DNA from: Bryobacteraceae bacterium
GTDB lineage: Bacteria > Acidobacteriota > Terriglobia > Bryobacterales > Bryobacteraceae
Reading direction: 5' to 3'
NCBI GenBank assembly: GCA_025350445.1
Contig: JANXXV010000945.1
Span: 1-20,375 of the forward strand
DNA: 20,375 bases
Shown here: positions 6,700 to 13,321 of the stretch, in pieces
How positions within the stretch are numbered: position 1 is the stretch's first letter
Layout: each line of letters begins with the position of its first letter
Position numbers and translations under genes: made by a program
Notes under the pieces: model-generated
Told to the model about the DNA's origin: nothing
The model's input: only the letters and a program-made list of their open reading frames with translations
Databases searched by the model: none

Positions 6700-7179
6700 A
6701 TGATATCCGTTCCAGTTTCTGAAGAAGCGGCAAGCCACTTGGGAGCTATTCTGGTGGCATTCAACCGTGAAATTTTCAGTGGCTTCCTGGACGAGGCTGC
6801 GGAGTTGGCTGAGTTGGGCCAAGCTGGCTCGGCTGTCCTCATCGCAGGAACCGTACTCGAGTACTTTGAGAGAAGTCCCGTTGCGAAGGCGCACTCACCC
6901 GGTTACGGAAGTGAGACTGCGGTGTGGCGTGAACTTCGGAATCGGGTGGCGCATGGTTCCGCGGCTGCGCTCAGCGTGGAACAGGCCAGGCAGATGATCG
7001 ATGGTGTCCGGCAGATTCTGCTGACGGGTGATGTTTCGTCACGACCCGGCTATTCTCCCCGTGCCGAGGCTGGCGCGGTTACGCATCTTATAAAAGGCAA
7101 GTACGCCCACGTGCCGACAAGCAGCGACGAGTTTATGGCGCGTAAGCGCGAGGACGTTGAGCTGGAAGAGCGCCGATGA
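6700..7179 (+). CDS. HEPN-like domain protein with antitoxin-like C-terminal tail
   Basis: Two parts are visible. Residues 1-110 are all-helical with AGSAVLIAGTVLEYFER and the motif WRELRNRVAHGSAAA, where R-x4-H (RNRVAH) is the hallmark of HEPN domains, many of which are RNases or partners of nucleotidyltransferases. The last 35 residues (LIKGKYAHVPTSSDEFMARKRE, then acidic/basic helix) resemble the short antitoxins that precede PIN toxins in acidobacterial genomes; that resemblance is from memory. ATG 6700 is chosen for AGAGG six bases upstream; a TTG at 6697 is alternative. Its TGA overlaps the ATG of the PIN gene (ATGA at 7176-7179), so it stands where the antitoxin of that module should be. 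The frame itself is intact. Confidence 0.68.
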   Translation: MISVPVSEEAASHLGAILVAFNREIFSGFLDEAAELAELGQAGSAVLIAGTVLEYFERSPVAKAHSPGYGSETAVWRELRNRVAHGSAAALSVEQARQMIDGVRQILLTGDVSSRPGYSPRAEAGAVTHLIKGKYAHVPTSSDEFMARKREDVELEERR

Positions 7180-7580
7180 ACGTGGTTTTGGACTCATCCG
7201 CCGTTATCGCATTCTTGCGGGGAGAGCCTGGAGCCGACGTGGTGTAAGAATACTTTCGACCTGCGGCGCACCAACTGTATATGCATGCGCTAAATTTGTG
7301 CGAGGTCTATTACGATTTCTTGCGCGCCGCCGGCGAGATTTCAGCAGAAGGCGCTGTTCGGGATGTTTTCTTGCTTGGCGTGCAGGAGCGGAACGATATG
7401 GCCTCGGACTTCTGGCGGGCTGTTGGGAAACTGAAGGCGGAGCATCGCCGGGTTTCGCTTGCTGACTGCTGCGCTCTGGCGTTGGCCGGGCGCTTGGGCG
7501 CTGTGCTGCTGTCCGCGGACCGGCACGAGTTTGAACCTCTGGTTCGGGCTTCGGTCTGCCCGGGTGAATTCATTCGATAG
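7176..7580 (+). pseudogene. PIN-domain toxin with in-frame TAA
   Basis: Second PIN-domain toxin of the region. From ATG 7176 it reads MNVVLDSSAVIAFLRGEPGA, then DVV, and hits TAA at 7245-7247 after 23 codons. The same frame then continues EYFRPAAHQLYMHALNLCEVYYDFLRAAG (second acidic position), a helical middle, VSLADCCALALAGRLGAVLLSADRHEFEPL with the third and fourth acidic positions, and stops at 7580. The whole PIN fold is therefore present apart from one nonsense codon, best explained by GAA or CAA changed to TAA. A restart at ATG 7281 would give a 99-residue piece missing the first catalytic Asp. It is coupled by ATGA to the HEPN/antitoxin-like gene. Confidence 0.86.
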
Positions 7581-7679
7581 TTCGGTTGGAATTGCTTATG
7601 CGGCCGCGGACGATAACGCGCTTGGATAGATTGTCTGCTAAGTTAGGTCGTTGTTGATCACGCAACTCTCCTAATCTTA

Positions 7680-7940
7680 ATGTTTGAGCAAGCCTTCAAG
7701 AACATCGACGACGTCCTCTGGAAAGAGGCTGGCTGCACGACTGAACTCGACTACACCGAACAAGCTTCCTGGCTGCTGTTTCTGAAGTATCTGGACGACC
7801 TGGAAAAAGACAAGGCCGACGAAGCCGCGCTGCACGGTAAGCCTTACACCTTCATCCTGGACGCGCCCTACCGCTGGGAAGCCTGGGCCGCACCTAAGAA
7901 TAAGGCGGGACTCTTCCAGATGGAGTCCCACTTCGCGTGA
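7680..7940 (+). pseudogene. hsdM: hsdM 5' remnant (type I restriction-modification methyltransferase)
   Basis: The first 75 residues match the N-terminal helical domain of type I DNA methyltransferases: MFEQAFKNIDDVLWKEAGCTTELDYTEQ, WLLFLKYLDDLEKDKADEAAL, YTFILDAPYRWEAWAAPK. A complete HsdM is about 480-550 residues, with the NPPF catalytic motif much later. Here the frame ends at TGA 7940 after 86 residues, and the last dozen (AGLFQMESHFA) no longer fit the family. No hsdS or hsdR follows; 56 bases on, the 3' end of a minus-strand surface-protein gene begins. The gene was therefore cut by a deletion or by insertion of the neighbouring block near 7905-7940, where a small perfect inverted repeat sits. 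Confidence 0.85.
7907..7929. repeat. Perfect 7-bp inverted repeat at the hsdM break
   Basis: GGGACTC (7907-7913) and GAGTCCC (7923-7929) are exact reverse complements around a 9-base spacer, located where resemblance to HsdM ends. No T tract follows on either strand, so a terminator is unlikely. It may be chance or a rearrangement scar. Confidence 0.4.
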
Positions 7941-7996
7941 TCGAAGAAGGGAACCTAACAACAGCGGGCAGGATGGTATTTCCCAAGAATGGCCCA

Positions 7997-10459
7997 CTAC
8001 CGGTTAGTGATCGTCTCCACCAGCACGGCGGACGTGCTGGTTAGAAACTTGGTGTCGCCCAGATACGTCGCGGTGATCGAGTTCGAGCCGACCCGAAGGG
8101 ATGACGTACTGTACGTCGCGACACCATTAATCAAATTCACCGTCGCCAGCACGGACGAGCCCCTGAGGAAGTGGACCTGCCCTGTAGCAGCGGAGGAAGC
8201 GACGGTAGCGGTAAACGTCACGGAATGGAGCCTGGCCGCAGGATTCAGATCGGTGGTCAATACGGTGGATGTTGCGGCTTGGCTCACAGTCTGGGTCAAC
8301 GCCGGCCCGCTCGCGGCCAAGAAGTTCGCGTCGCCCTTGTAGGTCGCGGTCAGACTATGCGAACCGACCGCCAAACTGGAAGGCGTGAAGGTTGCACTGC
8401 CGCCGGTAAGTCCGATTGTCGCGAGCAGCGAGCCGTTATCGAAGAACTGGACCGAGCCGGTTGCCGAGGCGGGTGAGATCGTTGCGGTTACCGTGACAAT
8501 CTGCTGATAAACCGACGGATTGGGAGTGGTGGCTAGCGCGAGCGCCGCCGCGGCCTTCACGATAGTTTGGTTGGCCACTGCCGACGCGCTGGCCGCGTAG
8601 GCCGCGCTTCCCGAGTAAAGCGCCTGAACCGGGTGCGTGCCGACGGCGAGCGAACTCACGGTCAACACTGCCGCGCCTCCGGAGACTGAGACGGTTCCAA
8701 GGAGAGCCGCGCCGTCGAGGAATTGCACGGTGCCTGTGGCCGCGGCGGGCGATAGCTGCGCAGTGAACGTCACCGCCGCAAAGGCAGGCTGCTGTGCGCT
8801 GGCGAGAGTTAACGCCGTCGCCGTTACCGCCCTTACGGTGAAGCCGAGGGAGCCCGAGGCCGGAAGATTGAGCGCGTCTCCGGAGTAGAGAGCGGTCAGC
8901 GTACGGGTACCCGCGGGCAAGGCGTTGGTGGTGAGGGACGCCGCGCCTGCGGTAAGCGTAGCCGTACCGATGACGCTTCCGTTATCCAGGAACTGAACGG
9001 TGCCCGTGGCTGTAGAGGGCGCTATGGTTGCGGTGATGGTGGCCGATTGTCCGGCTACCGGGGAGGACGGCAGCAGCACCAGAGTGGCGGAGGCTGCATT
9101 TTTCACGGCCGCGCCGGTTGATGTTGAGGCTGGCAGATTCAGCGTGTCGCCGGAGTAACTGGCGGTAATGGTATGCAAGCCGGCCGCCAGTGCGGTGGTT
9201 GAAAGGGAAGCGGCGCCTCCGGAAAGAGTGGCCGTGCCGATAAGTGTGGCCCCATCCAGGAACTGAACGGTACCCGTGGCCGCGGAAGGCGATACGGTTG
9301 CCGTGATGGTTGCAGGTTGTCCGGTGATTAGGGTGGCGGGCGATAGCGCGAGGCCGATGGTGGCGGCGTTCTTCACTGTGGCTGGGAGCGTTCCCGAAGC
9401 CACGGCGTTCAACGCGTCACCCTGGTAGTTCGCTGTTAGCGTGTGCGATCCGGCTGTCAACGCGGAGGTAGATATGGACGCTACGCCTCCGGAGAGAGTC
9501 GCTGTACCGAGAACGGTTGCGCCATCCTGGAACTGGACTGTGCCTGTGGCGGATGCGGGCGAGACGGTCGCGGAGATGGTCGCGGATTGTCCCGTAATCG
9601 GGGCGGCGGGCGATAGCGCCAGGATGAGGGCCGCGGCGTTCTTCACCGTTACGTTGATGGAAGCGGATGCCGGCAGGTCGAGCGCGTCGCCTGGATAACT
9701 GGCGGTTACAGTGTGGGGGCCAGCCGTCAAGACAGACGTCGACAAAGACGCTACGCCCGCGGAGAGTGTGGCCGAGCCGAGAACCGTGGCTCCATCGAGG
9801 AACTGAATGGCGCCTGTGGCGGATGTGGGCGCTACGGTTGCGGTGATCATTGCGGGCTGTCCCGCCAGCGGGGTTGCGGGCTGTACGGCGAGACTTATGG
9901 TGGCGGCGTTCTGACACGTAACCGAGATGGAACCGGATGCCGCGAGATTCGATGCGTCGCCCTGGTAATTTGCCGTCAACGTGTGCTGACCGGCGCCGAG
10001 TGCGGTGGAGAGAGAAGCTGTGCCGCTCGAGATTGTGGCCGGCCCCATGGGCATTCCGTTATTCAGAAACTGCACCGTGCCGGTGGCAGTGGAAGGGGAC
10101 AGGGAGACCGTGATCGTTACCGGTTGTCCGGCTACGGGGGACGCCGGAAGCACCGCTAAAATTAGGGTGGCTGGAATGCCCACCAACTGTGAATAAGTGC
10201 TGGACGAGGCCGAAGCAAAGTTCGTATCGCCGCTGTACGCCGCCGTGAGGAAGTGAGTTCCGGCATCGATAAATGCCGTGGATAGCGTGGTAATGCCGCT
10301 GTTGATAGTGGCCGTGCCGAGAATCGTGGCACCCTCCTTCAACTGCACAGCGCCGCCAACGGGAATGGCTGAACTCAACACTGGAGTCACGCTGAAAGAA
10401 AACGATACCGTCTGGTTCGGCGCGGCGGGATTCGGCGTGCCAACGACAGATACGTTGAC
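7997..10459 (-). repeat. Tandem ~270-bp repeats encoding nine Ig-like domains
   Basis: Consecutive units of 89-96 codons (unit boundaries near 8819, 9905 and 10172 among others) each carry a TGTVQFLDGA-type strand, a LGTATLS-type strand, SLSTSALTAG, HTLTANYQGD and a VKNA-type linker. The middle four units (about 8819-9904) are closest to one another, and the outer ones are more divergent. A tenth, weaker unit extends to about 10700. The pattern fits growth by unequal recombination of the central units. Confidence 0.88.
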
Positions 10460-11829
10460 GCCCAATTTCACCGATTCGACGAAATCCGGTGAAGTGCTGG
10501 CGCCCGAGATAGATCCGTTCCCGCCATAGACCGCGTAGATGGTGTGATTGCCTGGAGTCTGATTTAAGGCAGTGATAGCGGCTGTTCCATTCACAACTGA
10601 GGTAAACCCGAGCATTGCTGTCGACTCGTAAAATGCCAACGGGCCGAACACCGGGGCGCTGGCGGAGGAAACTACGGTGGCGGTGAGCACCGCCGGAGCG
10701 GTGTTGCTTGCGGTCACAGTTGTTCTTGTGTAACCGCCAGGCGCGGGGTAGTAGATTTCACGGACGCGGTGGGAGGCGGATGTGGAAGTTAGGAGATGGC
10801 CGTTGGGCAGGAGCGTGACGCCGGCGGCTCCGTTGAAGTTCGCGCTTGTGGCCTGGACGCCATCGGCTTGCGAACCCACGTCGCCGCCCAAGCCGGCCAC
10901 GGTGGAAATCAGGCCGGTTGCGGCATCTACGCGCCGAATGCGGTCAAAGCTTGCAATGAAGAGGTTACCCTGGGCATCAACAGCTGTACCCAAAGGAAGG
11001 ATATTCGCTGCAGTAGCTTGCTGTCCATCCCCATTAAACACTAAAGATGTCCCAGTCCCTGCCACGGTATTGATAATTCCGGTGGCGGCGTCCACGCGGC
11101 GCACACGAAGATTCGTATATTCGCTGATATACAGGTTTCCACCGGCATCCAGAGACACGGCCCACGGGTTATTCAACGAGGCTGCGGTCGCGCTTCCGCC
11201 GTCGCCACTGAAGGCTGCCAAGCCGTTACCTGCTACTGTCGTGATGGTTCCCGTTGCGGCGTCGATGCGGCGGATTCTGTGCGCCCCTTGTTCCGCTACG
11301 AATAGGTTGCCTTGTGAATCGATAGCGAGCCAGGCAGGTCCGAAAAGACCGGCATTGATTGCTGGACCGCCGTCCCGCCGGAGACGGAAGAACCCGTGCC
11401 GGCGACGGTGGTCACAAGGCCAGTCACGGCGTCTGTTCTTAGAAGACGGTTGTGATGTCCGTCGGTGATATAGATATTACGCGCCTGGTCCAGCACAACG
11501 CAGAACGCCGAAGTGGGCTGGGTTATCGTACCACCACCACCCCCGGCCACGGTGTACGTGAGGCCGTCGCCTGCGGCGATTGTCAGAATTCCTGTCGATG
11601 CATCGACCCGGTACACATAGCCGTTGCCGGAGTCGGCGATGAATAGATTTCCCGACGGATCCCGCACGGTGCAGGTGACGAAGTTCAGATTTGCGCTGGT
11701 GGCGGGACCACCTACGCCGCCTATACCGGCCACGCCGTTACCGGCGACCGTAGTGATCAGTCCGGTGTCAGCGGAGGCGATTCCAAGGGCAAGACACAAC
11801 CCCGCAAGCGAGAGCGAAATACGATTCAC
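7997..11829 (-). pseudogene. Secreted NHL-repeat / Ig-like repeat protein, split by a frameshift
   Basis: Large exported, probably surface-bound protein. From GTG 11829 (GAAGGA six bases ahead) it begins with a signal peptide MNRISLSLAGLCLALGIASA. NHL-type beta-propeller repeats follow (ITTVAGNG, NLFIADSGNGYVYRVDASTG, NIYITDGHHNRLLRTDAVTG). At about 11365-11380, after GTGSSVSG, the frame is lost and runs into a stop near 11296. Shifted by one base it resumes GPAINAGLFGPAWLAIDSQG and NLFVAEQGAHRIRRIDAATG, then stays open for over 1,070 residues to 7997. Three more NHL repeats come first, then about ten Ig-like domains of roughly 90 residues (ATGTVQFLDGATVLGTATLS type). No anchor or sorting signal is seen at the C-terminus, which ends in the last Ig strand. 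A TATACT -10-like box lies at 11884-11889 on this strand. Either a real frameshift or an error in a GGCGGGAC run. Confidence 0.85.
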
Positions 11830-11910
11830 AAAAAGTCCTTCGCCCCCGTTATGGGCTTCCTCTTTTTTACCATGGCAGTGCAAAGTATATCGCGCTAATC
11901 AACCTTAGTT

Positions 11911-11945
11911 CTCTGAAACTATAGTCTTAGTTTCGGAGAGTTTTT
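11911..11945 (+). terminator. Hairpin plus T-run between two minus-strand genes
   Basis: GAAACTA (11915-11921) pairs with TAGTTTC (11928-11934) around a 6-base loop. CTCT and AGAG extend the stem beyond a two-base bulge, and five T residues follow at 11941. The form is that of a weak rho-independent terminator reading rightwards, yet both flanking genes are on the minus strand. It may block antisense transcription, or simply be a structured spacer. Confidence 0.35.
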
Positions 11946-11961
11946 AATTCTTTGTGACGGG

Positions 11962-12683
11962 CTAGTACCGATGGCCAGGATAATATACGGAACGCACTCG
12001 CTTGGCAACGAATAACAGGCCCACCAGGGCGCTGAAAAACAGCGAGGCTGGTTTGGGGACACTGGAAGCCGCCGTGGCGCTATCCACATTCAGAATATCC
12101 AGCGCGCAGTTGCCGTTGCGCTGGATGCCCGGGGAAATTTTATTGCAGAAGGGCTGGTCCACCGGAATTATCGGCGGATTGCCTTGGTATCCTGGGCCGC
12201 CACCTGGCAGGTGAAGTTGCCGCGGACCGGCAGGCCTAATACGACCGGGGCGAAGAAGCCATCCGACAAATTGCCGATTCCCGGATTGGCGAAAGTGGAA
12301 AGCACCACGGTGTAGGTGCCCGCACTCCAAATCCCGCCGGGAAAGGCGACGGTGGTGGGGTAGTAGACATCGCCGCACCCGCCTGTGCAGGGGTCGGTTT
12401 CCAGTGGGTATCGCGGTGCAAGGGCCCGATATGCCGGGGTTCATCTGCGTGCCGTCCGGCTGGTAGAAGTTCAGAACAGTTCGAACCCGCCGCTCACAAT
12501 CGACTGGCTGGCCGCGTTCGTTCCACCTGCATACGACCAGCCGCGGAAAGTCACGCCTGTCGTGGAGTGCAAGAGAGTGAAGGCGAAAGACAGCAGGTCG
12601 GTATCGCTCGTGAACGTTCCAGTGAAAGACAGCTTGGAAGCCCGAAGTAACAGGCTAGCCAACGCATGAATAACACATATCAC
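11962..12683 (-). pseudogene. DVUA0089-family PEP-CTERM protein with three frameshifts
   Basis: Exosortase-sorted extracellular protein of unknown role. Pieces in three frames line up in family order. They are LSFTGTFTSDTDLLSFAFTL and VTFRGWSYAGGTNAASQSI with SGGF (frame 1); TVLNFYQPDGTQMNPGISGP with CTAIPTGN (frame 2, shift near 12482); DPCTGGCGDVYYPTTVAFPG, GIWSAGTYTVVLSTFANPG and NFTCQ (frame 3, shift near 12397); and GGGPGYQGN followed by NGNCALDILNVDSA (shift near 12204). The end VPKPASLFFSALVGLLFVAKRV is a PEP-CTERM signal with the Glu of VPEP changed to Lys. The signal peptide is also poor (GTG 12683 overlapping the cyclophilin stop). Each shift is explained by one inserted or lost base. 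A longest single-frame reading (11962-12444) mixes real and out-of-frame segments and is not the native protein. Confidence 0.8.
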
Positions 12684-13321
12684 TGCACCACGCGCGCGGT
12701 CTTGATGAAGTCGAGCTGCGGGAAGTTTCGGATTAAGTATTCGTTGCCCATGGCCTGGATCTTCATCGGATCCGGACCGTTGCCGTTGGGGTTCATCTCG
12801 CCGTAGCCGGCATACAGCTTCTCCACCACTTCCATTCCTTCCACTATCTTGCCGAAGGGCGGGAAGCCGCTGCTATCGAGCGACGGGTTATCCACCATGT
12901 TGATGAAGATTTGCGTGGTGCGGGTGTTGGGGCCGCGCTTGGCGAAGGTCACTGTCCCACGGCTGTTCGATTGCTTTGAGGGGTCGTCTACAATTTGCAA
13001 TTGGCTCCATAGCTCGGAAACCTTCGGGTCCCGGTTGATGCCGAACTGGATAACGAATCTGGGGAGGACGCGGAAGAAGCGCGCCTCGTCGTAGAACCCC
13101 GCCTTCAGCAACTCGAAGAAGCGATCGGTTCCGCGCGGGGCCCAATCCTTGCCGGCTTCGATGACAAACGGGCCTTTACTGGTTTCAAATCGCACGCGGA
13201 ATACGTTGGGCGCTTTCTCTTCGACGGGCGCCTTTTTTTCGGCCGTCGACGGCGCAGGGCCGGAGGAACAGCCCGCGAAGAGCAGCGCCGTTCCCATTAA
13301 AAGTGTGAGTTTATTTCGCAT
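12680..13321 (-). CDS. Cyclophilin-type peptidyl-prolyl cis-trans isomerase, lipoprotein
   Basis: Folding catalyst that isomerises proline peptide bonds in the cell envelope. The 213-residue protein has a lipoprotein signal, MRNKLTLLMGTALLFAGCSS, with LFAG-C as lipobox and Cys 18 as the lipidated residue, then a charged Pro/Ala/Glu/Lys linker to about residue 40. The cyclophilin domain follows: FETSKGPFVIE, DRFFELLKAGFYDEARFFRVLP with the catalytic Arg, FVIQFG, RGTVTFAKRGPNTRTTQIFI and PPFGKIVEGMEVVEKL. ATG 13321 is preferred over the frame's upstream start at 13339, because it gives the signal peptide directly. It overlaps the polA stop by 11 bases, so the two are probably co-translated. The frame is intact. 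Confidence 0.92.
   Translation of the reverse strand: MRNKLTLLMGTALLFAGCSSGPAPSTAEKKAPVEEKAPNVFRVRFETSKGPFVIEAGKDWAPRGTDRFFELLKAGFYDEARFFRVLPRFVIQFGINRDPKVSELWSQLQIVDDPSKQSNSRGTVTFAKRGPNTRTTQIFINMVDNPSLDSSGFPPFGKIVEGMEVVEKLYAGYGEMNPNGNGPDPMKIQAMGNEYLIRNFPQLDFIKTARVVQ

Noticed and set aside
6238..7580. Stop-codon recoding (amber/ochre readthrough) in both PIN genes
   Set aside because: The two stops differ (TAG and TAA), no recoding signal is visible, and neighbouring genes are also damaged; ordinary decay is simpler.
7997..10459. Regularly spaced repeats as a CRISPR array
   Set aside because: Units are about 270 bases, coding and divergent, with no short identical repeats; they encode Ig-like domains.
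8171..11468. Several plus-strand open frames inside the Ig/NHL gene
   Set aside because: They mirror the repetitive GC-rich minus-strand coding sequence and lack start signals or homology.
11452..11908. Plus-strand frames over the NHL signal-peptide region
   Set aside because: Antisense shadows of the NHL repeats; the minus-strand frame has a signal peptide and a ribosome site.
11962..12444. 160-codon minus-strand frame taken as one gene
   Set aside because: Its middle (Arg/His-rich) is out of frame; the family-like segments lie in other frames, so it is part of a frameshifted DVUA0089 pseudogene.
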